Source: Rhodococcus tibetensis (GTDB lineage: Bacteria; Actinomycetota; Actinomycetes; Mycobacteriales; Mycobacteriaceae). Taken from it: a stretch of DNA of 64,000 bases. Of this stretch, positions 49,202 through 59,593 are shown in pieces. Positions within the stretch are counted from its first letter, which is position 1; each line of letters begins with the position of its first letter. A program made the translations under genes and the position numbers. The stretch is from positions 62,001-126,000 of the forward strand of contig NZ_JANFQF010000005.1 of NCBI RefSeq assembly GCF_024438035.1, read 5' to 3'. Under the pieces are notes generated by a model, which was not told the origin of the DNA, made no database searches, and saw only the letters and a program-made list of their open reading frames with translations.

Positions 49202-50439
49202 TCAGCGAGGGTGGTCGCGGCCCTGCGCGGGTTCAGTTCTTCGTCGGCAAGGGCGGGGTGGGTAAGACCACGCTCGCTGCCGCGACGGCGCAGGCGGCTG
49301 CGCACAGCGGTAGTCGGACACTTCTCGTTTCCCTCGATCAGGCGCACTCGCTTGCCGACGTCCTCGGCATCGGGTCCGCCCGCGACCTCGTGTCGGTGGC
49401 TGACCGTCTCGACGTGCTCGAACTGGACACCCTCGCCCTGCTGGAGGCGCGCTTCCGGAGTGTGTCGGCCTTGCTCGCCGCCGCGGGCAACCATGACCAC
49501 GGCGCTCAACTGTCGGCACTCGAACCCGAGGAGTTGACGGGCCTCCCGGGTGTGCAGGACGTGCTGGGGCTGGGGGAGATCGTCGGCTTCGCCACCGGCG
49601 GGCGGTACGACACCGTGGTTGTCGACTGCCCGCCGACCGCGGATGCGCTGCGAACACTCGCCGCACCCGCGATGACCCTCGACTACATCGAGCGGGTGTG
49701 GCCGCAACACCGGCGGATCATTGCCCTCGTGGGCACGGACCCCCGGCTGGTCATGCTGGTATCGCTCCTCGAGCAGGTGGTCTCCGCCGTCGCCGAAGTC
49801 CGGGCACTGCTGACGAATCGCCCGAAAACCACTGTGCGCCTGGTGACCACGCCCGAGCGGGTAGTGCTCACGGAAACTCGCCGCACCCTGGCCGCAGCCG
49901 CGCTCTCCGACCTGCGTGTCGATGCTATTCTCGTGAACAACCTTCTGCCGCAGTTCGACTCGGCTTCTGAGGGGGATGGCCCCGGAGTCGTATGGCTGAC
50001 CCGGCGACGGGCTCTGCAGCAGCGGGTGCTCGCCGAGCTCACAACGTCGGTCGGAGCGACGGTGATCCGCTCGGTGACGCGCTCGGTGACGGAGCCGGTA
50101 GGGTTGGCCGATCTCGGCGGTATTGCCCGGGAGTTGTATGCCGACGACGCGGACGCGGTTGCGGTGCTGGGGAAAAACCCTCCCGCAGTGCGGGTGGGGC
50201 TGGAATCGGGGGCCGGTGTGGATTCTGTGTACACGATGCGGATGTATCTGCCGCTGGTGAATCCGTCGACTCTCACCTTGGGTCGAGTGGAGGACGACTT
50301 GGTTGTGGGTGCCGAAGGGGTGCGTCGTCGGATACGGCTCGCCTCCGTGCTGCGCCGATGCGTCGTTGCGGCGGCGGAACTCGACGGCTCCGATCTCGTC
50401 GTGCGGTTCACCCCAGATCCGCAGGTGTGGCCGGTATGA
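49198..50439 (+). CDS. ArsA-like ATPase (anion-transporting ATPase family)
   Basis: About 413 aa. Deviant Walker A QFFVGKGGVGKTTLAAATAQAA, switch I LVSLDQAHSLADVLGIG, and switch II VVDCPPTADALRTLAAP. C-terminal domain resembles the small hydrophobic-groove domain of ArsA/Get3-type ATPases (VRVGLESGAGVDSVYTMRMYLP). No ATG, GTG or TTG is available between the stop of the neighbour and the P-loop; the best start is CTG 49198, giving a CTGA overlap with the SRPBCC stop. Equivalent to Rv2184c. Transport substrate not arsenite by context; a role in membrane-protein or lipid handling is conjecture. Confidence 0.8.
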   Translation: MISEGGRGPARVQFFVGKGGVGKTTLAAATAQAAAHSGSRTLLVSLDQAHSLADVLGIGSARDLVSVADRLDVLELDTLALLEARFRSVSALLAAAGNHDHGAQLSALEPEELTGLPGVQDVLGLGEIVGFATGGRYDTVVVDCPPTADALRTLAAPAMTLDYIERVWPQHRRIIALVGTDPRLVMLVSLLEQVVSAVAEVRALLTNRPKTTVRLVTTPERVVLTETRRTLAAAALSDLRVDAILVNNLLPQFDSASEGDGPGVVWLTRRRALQQRVLAELTTSVGATVIRSVTRSVTEPVGLADLGGIARELYADDADAVAVLGKNPPAVRVGLESGAGVDSVYTMRMYLPLVNPSTLTLGRVEDDLVVGAEGVRRRIRLASVLRRCVVAAAELDGSDLVVRFTPDPQVWPV

Positions 50440-50834
50440 ACGACGATCACGCTCAACTTGTCGCGGATCTGCGGGCATTGGCCGAAAGTGCCCTGGAGCG
50501 ACTCGAGCCGATATTGCAGCGCGCCGCGGCACCGCACTCGCAGGACGGGCCGAACGACGAGAGAGCGGCTACCGGCGAGTGGTCGGGGTGCACGTGGTGC
50601 CCGGTCTGCGCTCTCGCCGCAGTGATTCGCGGCGAGCAACACGATCTCGTGACACTTCTGGCGAATCAGGGGACCGTGCTCGTCGCGGTTCTGCGGCAGA
50701 TCCTCGACGAGCATCGTGTACACGACGGCCCGCAGGCGCCCGAATCTCCGCCGGGTGGCAGCGGTGCCGAGGACGCACCACCGTCTCCCGCTGAATCGGC
50801 GTTCGTCCCGATCTCGGTCACCATCAAGCATTGA
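50436..50834 (+). CDS. Small CxxC-motif conserved hypothetical protein
   Basis: 132 aa. N-terminal helix (HAQLVADLRALAESALERLEPIL), a CTWCPVC motif that could bind metal or form a disulfide, a second helical segment, and a Pro/Ser-rich tail. ATG start overlaps the ArsA-like stop (ATGA), so the two are coupled. Same order as Rv2184c-Rv2183c. Function unknown. Confidence 0.8.
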   Translation: MNDDHAQLVADLRALAESALERLEPILQRAAAPHSQDGPNDERAATGEWSGCTWCPVCALAAVIRGEQHDLVTLLANQGTVLVAVLRQILDEHRVHDGPQAPESPPGGSGAEDAPPSPAESAFVPISVTIKH

Positions 50835-50892
50835 CCGCTGCAGATCTCATGCGGGTGCCGTCCGCCGATCTCGTGCACGCAGACGGTCCGGC

Positions 50893-51906
50893 ATGGGCAC
50901 AATCATGTTCATGAGTAGCGGCGCGGGCAGCGACCAGGCCGGCAGCTCGGCACTGACCATCGGTATCGACGTGGGCGGTACGAGCATCCGTGCCTCGGTG
51001 GTCGATTCGAGCGGGGAGGTCCTCGACTCGCTTCAGTCGCCGACACCGGCGTCGGCGAAGGCCCTCGAGAACGGTCTCGATCGCGCCGTGCGGGAGCTGG
51101 CGGGACGCCACAGCATTGCCGCTGTCGGGTTGGCGGTCGCCGGTTTCATCACCCCGGACCGCACCACTGTGCGGTTCGCGCCCCACCTGCCCTGGGTGGG
51201 TGAACCGGTCGGTCGGGACCTGAGCGAACGCCTGGGCCTGCCGGTGATCCTCGAACACGACGTCAATGCCGCGGCGTGGGCCGAGCACCGATTCGGCGCT
51301 GCGGCGGGAGGACGGAACGTGGTGATGCTCGCCATCGGTACCGGGGTCGGCGCCGCCCTTCTCGCGGACGGGCGGCTCTACCGCGGCAGTCACGGTGTCG
51401 CACCTGAGCTCGGGCACATCCAGGTCGTTCCCGGCGGCCGCCCGTGCGCCTGCGGGAAGCGCGGGTGCTGGGAGCGGTACTGCAGCGGCACCGCTCTCGT
51501 GGACACGGCGATCGAGCTGCTGGCCGCCGACCCGACGACGTCCACTGTCCTTGCCCGCGATGTCGCGGTCGATCCCGGTTCGCTGACGGGGCGCCGGATC
51601 GCCGGCGCCGCCCAGGACGGGGACCCCCTGGCGCAACAGACGATGCGCGAATTCGCGCGCTGGCTCGGGGTGGGGTTGGCATTGATCGGGGATGTGTACG
51701 ACCCCGATCTCATCGTGATCGCAGGCGGCGTGGCAAGCTCGTCTCCGTTGTTCCTCGACGAGGCGCGCGAGCATTATGCTGCGTTGACCACCGGAGCGGG
51801 ACACCGGCCGTTGGCACGTATCCGGTCGACACAGCTGGGGGAGGCGGCGGGCATGATCGGTGCCGCCGAACTCGCCCGGGCGGTCCTACCCGACCGGGTA
51901 GGTTGA
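50893..51906 (+). CDS. glk: ROK family glucokinase
   Basis: 337 aa. ATP-binding IGIDVGGTSIRASVVD near the N-terminus; catalytic LEHDVNAAAWAEH; ROK signature with zinc site PCACGKRGCWERYCSG; IAGGVASSSPLF. Phosphorylates glucose. ATGs at 50893, 50905 and 50911 are all in frame, none with a clear ribosome-binding site; the first is listed. In corynebacteria glk lies in a similar neighbourhood of pimB' and NlpC genes. A polyphosphate-dependent glucokinase is not indicated. Confidence 0.9.
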   Translation: MGTIMFMSSGAGSDQAGSSALTIGIDVGGTSIRASVVDSSGEVLDSLQSPTPASAKALENGLDRAVRELAGRHSIAAVGLAVAGFITPDRTTVRFAPHLPWVGEPVGRDLSERLGLPVILEHDVNAAAWAEHRFGAAAGGRNVVMLAIGTGVGAALLADGRLYRGSHGVAPELGHIQVVPGGRPCACGKRGCWERYCSGTALVDTAIELLAADPTTSTVLARDVAVDPGSLTGRRIAGAAQDGDPLAQQTMREFARWLGVGLALIGDVYDPDLIVIAGGVASSSPLFLDEAREHYAALTTGAGHRPLARIRSTQLGEAAGMIGAAELARAVLPDRVG

Positions 51907-52033
51907 CTCCTCGTCGACACGTGTAAACCTGCAGTGTGATGCTGTGCGGTGTACCAGGGCGTGTGTAGCGGCCCACACTTACCCGAAGTAGAGTCGACCC
52001 GAACGAAGCTTGGGTTGAAACGGGAGGGACGCC

Positions 52034-52795
52034 ATGTGGTACTGGCTCTTCAAGTACGTGTTTTTGGGGCCGGTTCTCTGGGTGTTGGGCAGGCCCACCG
52101 TAGAGGGAACGGAGAACATTCCGGCCGAGGGTGGAGCCATTTTGGCGAGTAACCATCAGGCAGTGCTGGATTCGTTCTTTCTTCCGATGCGCGTCTCGCG
52201 CCGGATCACTTTCCTTGCCAAGAGCGAGTACTTCACCGGCACGGGCGTGAAGGGGGCCTTCCAGCGCTGGTTCTTCTCCGTCGCGGGTCAGGTGCCGATC
52301 GACCGCACCGGCGCCGACGCCGCGCAGGACGCGCTGAACGCTGGACTGCGCGTGCTCTCGCAGGGGCAGTTGCTGGGCATCTACCCGGAGGGCACCCGTT
52401 CTCCGGACGGCAGGCTCTACAAGGGGAAGACGGGACTGGCGCGGATGGCGCTCGAGTCCGGTGTGAAGGTGATCCCCGTGGCCATGATCGGAACGGCGAA
52501 GGTCAATCCGATCGGTTCGCGGTTGTGGCGTCCTGCGAAGGTGACCGTCCGTATCGGGGAGCCGATCGACTTCTCCCGCTTCGAGGGGATGGGCGGCAAT
52601 CGCTTCGTCGAGCGGGCCGTCACCGATGAGGTGATGTACAAGCTGATGAAGCTGTCCGGTCAGGAGTACGTCGACATCTATGCGGCGACGCTCAAGAAGG
52701 CGGCGACCACCGGTAGCGCGCCGACGGCGGTGCCAGAGGCAGCGCTCGCGCCGGCCACCGACGTCACTCGGATGCCGGATACGCGCGCTAGCTGA
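52034..52795 (+). CDS. 1-acylglycerol-3-phosphate acyltransferase family protein (PlsC-like)
   Basis: 253 aa. Acyltransferase motifs: ASNHQAVLDSF with His41 and Asp46 (HX4D), YPEGTRSPDG near 117-126, and VPVAMIGT. An N-terminal hydrophobic segment anchors it. Acylates lysophosphatidate or a related glycerolipid; Rv2182c is the mycobacterial counterpart. ATG with GGGAGGG five bases upstream. C-terminal 40 residues are Ala/Thr/Pro-rich and probably disordered. Confidence 0.92.
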   Translation: MWYWLFKYVFLGPVLWVLGRPTVEGTENIPAEGGAILASNHQAVLDSFFLPMRVSRRITFLAKSEYFTGTGVKGAFQRWFFSVAGQVPIDRTGADAAQDALNAGLRVLSQGQLLGIYPEGTRSPDGRLYKGKTGLARMALESGVKVIPVAMIGTAKVNPIGSRLWRPAKVTVRIGEPIDFSRFEGMGGNRFVERAVTDEVMYKLMKLSGQEYVDIYAATLKKAATTGSAPTAVPEAALAPATDVTRMPDTRAS

Positions 52796-52801
52796 CCCGA
52801 G

Positions 52802-54124
52802 TCACGCCACGGGGACGGACACGTCGCCGGACGTTTTCCGGCGTTTGTCCCCGTCCGGCCGGGACGGCGCCGTGCCGAAGGTGAAGAACGCCACGGCCAC
52901 CATAGCGAGGCCCCACCACACATAGGACGATGCCAGGAACTGGTCCCACACACTCCAGTGGACGCCGCTCCAGCGGCCGACACCCAGTTTCCAGTGGGCG
53001 GCCAGCTTGACGACGGCGAGCCCCGCCACTGCGGCGAAACCGAGCGCGATGCTGCGACGCCGGTAGGCGAGAACTCCGAGCGTAAGGATGATCGGCACCG
53101 ACCACACCCAGTGATGGGACCAGGACACCGGCGACACCAAGAGTCCCAGCACAGCGTTCAACCCGAGCGCAAGCGCAGCCTCCCCGGCGCGGAGCGTTCG
53201 GAGCATCGCGGCGATCACCAGAGCAAGGACCCCGAGGCTCAGTAGCAGCCAAATCGGGGTACGCAACGACTCGCTCGCGTCGAAACGCGCCAGTACCCCG
53301 GTGATGCTCTGGTTCGCCGGATAGGCGGGAGTGCCGATCCGGCCCGAGTCGAAGAGGGTCTGGGTCCAGTAGGTGACCGAGTCCTTCCACGTCGCGATCG
53401 CACCCACCGCGCTGAACGCGAGGAAGGCGGCCGTGGTCGTCACCGCCGCTCGAAAATCCTTGCGCAGCAGGAAGTACAGCACGAATACGGCCGGGGTCAG
53501 TTTCACCGCGGCGGCGAGCCCGATCAACACACCGCGGGGCAGGGGTGTTCGCTTCGCGAGGCAGTCGAACGCCACCAACGCCATCAGGATGATGTTGATC
53601 TGTCCGTAATCGAGAGTCGACGACACCGGCTCGAGCGCCATGGCCACGGCCAGCGCGCCGAGCGCCGTCCACATCAGGGTGGTCCGCGGGGCGATGCTGA
53701 GGGAGCCGAGAGTGGCGACGAGTACGCCGAAGAGGGCGGCCAGAGACAACACGGTCACCACCATTCCGGCAGCGTCCAGCGACACCAGAGACAGCGGACT
53801 GAAGACGACCGCCGAGAGCGGCGGATAGGTGAACGGCAGGAAGTTGCCCATCTGCGTCGGCGGCATCGATCCGTAGAGAGTGGGGCCGTGGAGGAACACC
53901 GATCCGCCGAGACGGTAGACGTCCAGGTCGAGCCGGTAGTAGAAACCGAAGTCGCGCAGACCAGGCAAACCGACGAGGTTGTAGGCGAAGCCCACCGCGA
54001 GTCCGACGACGACGAAGGCCCGGATCACCCCCCGCGCAACGCGTCGTTGCAGCGGCGTCCTCGGGGCGTCGGAGTGGTCCGCGACGGTACCTGCGGACCG
54101 ACGACCGTCGGAGGTAGCGCTCAC
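52802..54124 (-). CDS. Polyprenol-phosphate-mannose-dependent alpha-(1->2)-mannosyltransferase (DUF2029/GT87)
   Basis: 440 aa with ten or more hydrophobic segments, a GT-C fold enzyme. Acidic motif DLDVYRLGG in the first extracytoplasmic loop is the expected catalytic region. Homologous to Rv2181, which adds alpha-1,2 mannose branches to lipomannan/lipoarabinomannan. GTG 54124 fits the upstream GGAG better than TTG 54127. Convergent with the PlsC gene, six bases apart, and divergent from RNase AS. Confidence 0.9.
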   Translation of the reverse strand: MSATSDGRRSAGTVADHSDAPRTPLQRRVARGVIRAFVVVGLAVGFAYNLVGLPGLRDFGFYYRLDLDVYRLGGSVFLHGPTLYGSMPPTQMGNFLPFTYPPLSAVVFSPLSLVSLDAAGMVVTVLSLAALFGVLVATLGSLSIAPRTTLMWTALGALAVAMALEPVSSTLDYGQINIILMALVAFDCLAKRTPLPRGVLIGLAAAVKLTPAVFVLYFLLRKDFRAAVTTTAAFLAFSAVGAIATWKDSVTYWTQTLFDSGRIGTPAYPANQSITGVLARFDASESLRTPIWLLLSLGVLALVIAAMLRTLRAGEAALALGLNAVLGLLVSPVSWSHHWVWSVPIILTLGVLAYRRRSIALGFAAVAGLAVVKLAAHWKLGVGRWSGVHWSVWDQFLASSYVWWGLAMVAVAFFTFGTAPSRPDGDKRRKTSGDVSVPVA

Positions 54125-54191
54125 CAAGGTCTCCTTCAGGAGTAAGGGGTGGATCCGGTCGACGCCGACGAATGAGGCATAGTCTGCGGGC

Positions 54192-54683
54192 GTGCGTTAC
54201 TTCTACGACTGCGAGTTCATCGAGGATGGTCGCACGATCGACCTGGTGTCGATCGGGGTGGTCGCAGAGGACGGACGTGAATTCTACGCCGTGTCCACCG
54301 AGTTCGACCCTGCGCGTGCCGGGAAGTGGGTGCGGCGGAACGTTCTGCCCAAACTGCCCCAGCCTTCGTCGCCGCTGTGGAAGAGCCGCGCGCGGATCCG
54401 GGACGACCTGTTCGCGTTCCTCATCCCACGACCCGGTGTCGTGCCCGAGCTGTGGGCATGGGTGGCCGCCTATGACCACGTCGCCCTGTGCCAGCTGTGG
54501 GGGGACATGACGGCGCTGCCGCAGTCGCTGCCCCGGTACACCCGCGAGCTGCGTCAGTACTGGGAAGACAACGGCAGTCCAGCGCTTCCACCTGCACCGG
54601 GAGATGCCCACGACGCGCTGGCCGATGCCCGGCACAACATGGCGAAGTTCGAAACCGTGCGGGTGGCACGGTCCCTGCGGTGA
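54192..54683 (+). CDS. 3'-5' exoribonuclease, RNase AS type (DEDDh)
   Basis: 163 aa. DEDD nuclease with Asp6 and Glu8 in YDCEFIEDG, AYDHVALCQLWG with the second acidic site, and the terminal HDALADARHN carrying the DEDDh histidine and aspartate. Matches mycobacterial Rv2179c, a small polyadenylate-specific exoribonuclease. GTG start at 54192. Stands before aroG, as in M. tuberculosis. Confidence 0.93.
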   Translation: MRYFYDCEFIEDGRTIDLVSIGVVAEDGREFYAVSTEFDPARAGKWVRRNVLPKLPQPSSPLWKSRARIRDDLFAFLIPRPGVVPELWAWVAAYDHVALCQLWGDMTALPQSLPRYTRELRQYWEDNGSPALPPAPGDAHDALADARHNMAKFETVRVARSLR

Positions 54684-56111
<1,428 letters not shown>

Positions 56112-56140
56112 TCCAGACAGACGCGGCGCATCCAACAGAC

Positions 56141-58120
56141 TCAGGGCAGCGACACCAAGGTGACCGTGCTACCAGGTTTCACCAGGTCGCCGCTGCCCGG
56201 GTTCTGGCTGATCACCACGGACCGGTCGGTGTCGGTGACCTGACGCACCTTCACCTCGAGTCCGAGTCGAGTCAGCTCGTCACGTGCGGAACCCACGGTG
56301 CGTCCCAGCATCGACGGCAGCCGCACAGCGTTGGACACCGTCAAGGTGACGCTGGTGCCGGCGCTGACCTGGGTGCCGGCCTTCGGGTCGGTGGCGATGG
56401 CATCGCCTTCCTCGACCTTCCGGTCGAAGTCGGTAGCGGTGTTCTGCACCACGATGCCTACCGACTCGAGGGCTGCCCGGGCCTCGGCCTCCGACACTCC
56501 CCGCACGTCGGGGATGTCGACCGGAGGAGCACCCTTACTGACGACGAGCTTCACCTGCGAGCCTGTCGGGAGTTCGGTACCCGGCGCCGGATCGAGCGCG
56601 GCCACCGCACCTATCGGCACCTTTGCGCTGAACGCCTGCCCCCCGTCGACGGGGGTGAAGGTCCGGTTCCGGAGTTCGCGCTCGATCTCGGAGCGGTCGC
56701 CGCCGACTGTCAGGGGAGGGACGGTCGGCCGTCCGAGTGACACGATGAGCGCCACCGTCCCGTCCCGGGAGATCCGCGAGCCACCCGGGGGATCGGTTCC
56801 CAGTACCGTGTCGAGTGCGGCGGTGTCCGAGTACTCGCCGCGGATCTCCGACGACAGCCCCGCCGCCTCGATCGCTGTTACCGCGGCGCCTCGACCCAGC
56901 CCGTCGATGGCCGGGACCGCGGTGTACCGGCCCGAACCCATCCACCAGCCGCCGAACCCCACGGCGAGGGCGAGCATCAGAATCACCAGCAGCCACACGA
57001 TCGTCGTTCGCCGCGACCGTTGGCGCTCGGCCGCGAAGTCGGGGTACCGGTATCCGTCGTCGGGTTCGTCGTCGACGTCGAACCCCTGCCCGTCCATCGG
57101 GGGACGAGGGGTGCCCGTAGTCACGATGCGGGTGTGCTGTACACCGGGCTGCCCGCTGTGCCGCGGGAGCGGTGCCTGGAGCGGAGCAGCGGGAAGATGC
57201 ACGGTGGGTGGGGCGAGCGGGCTGGGCGGGGGCGCGCTCGCAGCGGCCGCAAGATGCTGCGCCGACCGGCGGGGTGCGGGCACCCGGTAGTTGGGTAGCT
57301 CGAGCGAAGCTGCAATACTGCGGAGCGCCGTTCCCATCTGTTCGGCGTTGGCGAAGCGATGCGAAGGTTCCCGGTGGGTGGCCTCGGCGACGAGTTCGTC
57401 GAACTCGTGCGGGACCCCGGCGATGTAGGACCCCGGTCGGGGGACGTCCTGGTTGATGCGTTGATACGCAACCGACAGGGAGGTGTCCCCGGTGAACGGT
57501 GTGCGCCCGGTGAGAAGCTCGAAAAGGAGAATTCCGGTGGAGTAGACGTCGCTGCGGGTGTCTGCGACCCCGGACGTCACCTGCTCGGGCGACAGATATG
57601 CCGCGGTGCCGAGGATGACGCTGTTGGACGTGGTGGTGGCCGCCGCGGCGGCACGGACCAGGCCGAAGTCGGCGATCTTCACCTCGCCGCCGTCGGAAAT
57701 CAGGATGTTCTCCGGTTTGACGTCGCGGTGCACGAGTCCCGCGCGGTGAGCGACCGCCAGGGCGTCGAGGACCGGTCCTGCCACCGCGGCCACGGCATGC
57801 GGCGGCATCGGCCCGCGCTCACGCAGCAGTTCTCGCAGCGTTCCGCCGTCGACGAGTTCCATCACCAGGAAGGCGTGTTCGCGGTCGTGTCCCTGGTCGT
57901 AGACCGCGACCAGGGAGGGGTGCTTGAGCCGGGCCACCGAACGGGCTTCGAATTCGAAGCGGGAGACGAAGGCCGGGTCGGCAGCGAACTGCGGGTCCAT
58001 CACCTTGATGGCCACCGGACGGTCGAGGCGCATGTCGAGCCCCCGATACACGGTGGACATACCGCCACGCGCGATCAGGGCATCCACCCGATAGCGCCGG
58101 TCGAGCAGTTCGCCGATCAA
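56141..58120 (-). CDS. pknL: Ser/Thr protein kinase PknL with PASTA repeats
   Basis: 659 aa. Hanks-type kinase: glycine loop ARGGMSTVYRG, Lys39, catalytic HRDVKPEN (Asp133), DFG at 151-153, activation-loop GTAAYLSPEQ. A Pro/Ala-rich juxtamembrane linker, a transmembrane helix (TIVWLLVILMLALAVGFGGW) near 375-395, then four PASTA repeats to the C-terminus (for example IPDVRGVSEAEARAAL and LPSMLGRTVGSARDEL). PASTA binds muropeptides or lipid II. TTG 58120 is chosen because a perfect GGAGG lies seven bases upstream. M. tuberculosis PknL lacks most of this external part. Confidence 0.94.
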   Translation of the reverse strand: MIGELLDRRYRVDALIARGGMSTVYRGLDMRLDRPVAIKVMDPQFAADPAFVSRFEFEARSVARLKHPSLVAVYDQGHDREHAFLVMELVDGGTLRELLRERGPMPPHAVAAVAGPVLDALAVAHRAGLVHRDVKPENILISDGGEVKIADFGLVRAAAAATTTSNSVILGTAAYLSPEQVTSGVADTRSDVYSTGILLFELLTGRTPFTGDTSLSVAYQRINQDVPRPGSYIAGVPHEFDELVAEATHREPSHRFANAEQMGTALRSIAASLELPNYRVPAPRRSAQHLAAAASAPPPSPLAPPTVHLPAAPLQAPLPRHSGQPGVQHTRIVTTGTPRPPMDGQGFDVDDEPDDGYRYPDFAAERQRSRRTTIVWLLVILMLALAVGFGGWWMGSGRYTAVPAIDGLGRGAAVTAIEAAGLSSEIRGEYSDTAALDTVLGTDPPGGSRISRDGTVALIVSLGRPTVPPLTVGGDRSEIERELRNRTFTPVDGGQAFSAKVPIGAVAALDPAPGTELPTGSQVKLVVSKGAPPVDIPDVRGVSEAEARAALESVGIVVQNTATDFDRKVEEGDAIATDPKAGTQVSAGTSVTLTVSNAVRLPSMLGRTVGSARDELTRLGLEVKVRQVTDTDRSVVISQNPGSGDLVKPGSTVTLVSLP

Positions 58121-58250
58121 ACGTTGACCTCCATCAAGCACTGTGTCCGTCCCCCGTATGTCCGCGCAGCCCGGCCACGCGCCCTCCAATCGTAGCCAGC
58201 GAGACCGACCGGTAGCGCCACGCCGGAACCGACCAGATAACGTTAGGGGA

Positions 58251-58619
58251 GTGAGTGCCATCCCTTACTGTGACGATGTCCTGGACCCGTCTGTCTCGCT
58301 ACTTCAGCTGGCGGACGTCGCGAAGTCGCTGGATGTACCCGTCACGCGCGTGCAGCAACTTCTCCGGGATGAGCAGTTGCTCGCTGTGCGCCGGGACGGC
58401 GTACTCGGCGTGCCGGAAGTGTTCTTCGGCGACGACGGGCAGACGTTGAAGTGGCTGCCCGGCCTGATCGCGGTACTGCACGACGGCGGTTTTCGTGACG
58501 AAGAGATCTTGCTCTGGCTCTTCCGTGAGGACGACAGCCTGCCGGGTAGCCCCGTGCAGGCGCTTCACGGCGACCTGGCGCGTGAGGTGATCCGCCGGGC
58601 TCAGGCGATGGGTTTCTGA
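58251..58619 (+). CDS. DNA-binding protein, Rv2175c family (probable PknL substrate)
   Basis: 122 aa. Winged-helix region LQLADVAKSLDVPVTRVQQLLRDEQLLAVRRDG followed by GVPEVFFGDDGQTLKWLPGLIAVL and a helical C-terminus ending RAQAMGF. In M. tuberculosis, Rv2175c binds DNA and is phosphorylated by PknL encoded next to it; the same divergent arrangement exists here. GTG start, with AGGGGA directly upstream. Confidence 0.9.
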   Translation: MSAIPYCDDVLDPSVSLLQLADVAKSLDVPVTRVQQLLRDEQLLAVRRDGVLGVPEVFFGDDGQTLKWLPGLIAVLHDGGFRDEEILLWLFREDDSLPGSPVQALHGDLAREVIRRAQAMGF

Positions 58620-58644
58620 GCGCCGTCACGTCTGTGAGGCCGCG

Positions 58645-59586
58645 TCACTTCCGGCCGCGTGGGGGTACCACGAGCCGGGCGAACTGCGGCAGAGCAGTGG
58701 ACCACCGATTTCTGCGGGGCACCGTCGCGCGCCGGTGCAGGACGGCGTAGCCACTGCGCTCGATTTCGTCGAGAATCCGTGAGTACAGGATGAAGGCCGT
58801 TCTGATCCCGGGCTGTACCCGGCGGTCCAACATGCCGATTCCCGGCTCCGCGTCCCGGTACACCGACCGCGTGACCGAGATGAGGTGGGCCAGCGCCCGG
58901 ACGATGCGCTGATCCGTCGTCCCGGTGCGTCGACTGAAGACCAGGAGGTCGGTGTCGACACCGAAGGCTGCGAGCTCGTCAGCCGGTAGGTACACGCGAC
59001 CCCGGTCGAGGTCTTCTCCGACGTCCCGGAGGAAATTGGTCAGCTGGAACGCTTCGCCGAGGGCTGCGGCGTGGGGCTCGGCTTCGCTGACGGGGCAGAC
59101 CGTGCCGAGGATCGGCAGCATCTGCAATCCGATCACGGCAGCCGAGCCGTACATGTACTCCCGGAGGGCAGCCATCGTGCCGTACCGGGGCCGGTGCGCC
59201 TGCGCGCCGGGAATATCCATCCGCATCGATTGGAGAAACGCGAAGAAGTACTCGGATGGGATGCGGAAGGTAGCGACCGTGTCGAGGAAAGCGGGAAGGA
59301 CGGGTGCCATCTCGGCAACGGCCCCATGGTCCACGGCGGTGCGGTCGGCGAAACCCAGGCGGAGGATCTTCTCGATTCGATCGAGTTCTGCTGCGCAGTC
59401 CTGGATCGATCGCTCCTCGCCCATCTCGACGTCGACGATGTCGTCGACCGTACGGGCGAACGCGTAGAGCGCATGGACCGCCGTGCGACGGGGCCCGGGA
59501 AGCAATCGGGTGGCGAGGTGGTAGGTGCGTCCGTGCTCCGCCGTCAGGGCGCCGCAGTAGCGGTAGCTGTCCGCCAGGTCCGTCAT
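58645..59586 (-). CDS. crtB: Phytoene/squalene synthase family protein
   Basis: 313 aa. Condenses two prenyl diphosphates head-to-head. The two aspartate motifs are TVDDIVDVE (Asp48-49) and LRDVGEDLDRGR; also AFQLTNFL and the YCGALTAEHGRTYHLATRLLP N-terminus. With crtI and crtE in the same cluster it makes phytoene for carotenoids. ATG 59586 resembles the N-terminus of mycobacterial PhyA; GTG 59604 would overlap mptA by 11 bases. Confidence 0.93.
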   Translation of the reverse strand: MTDLADSYRYCGALTAEHGRTYHLATRLLPGPRRTAVHALYAFARTVDDIVDVEMGEERSIQDCAAELDRIEKILRLGFADRTAVDHGAVAEMAPVLPAFLDTVATFRIPSEYFFAFLQSMRMDIPGAQAHRPRYGTMAALREYMYGSAAVIGLQMLPILGTVCPVSEAEPHAAALGEAFQLTNFLRDVGEDLDRGRVYLPADELAAFGVDTDLLVFSRRTGTTDQRIVRALAHLISVTRSVYRDAEPGIGMLDRRVQPGIRTAFILYSRILDEIERSGYAVLHRRATVPRRNRWSTALPQFARLVVPPRGRK

Positions 59587-59593
59587 TGCCCGG

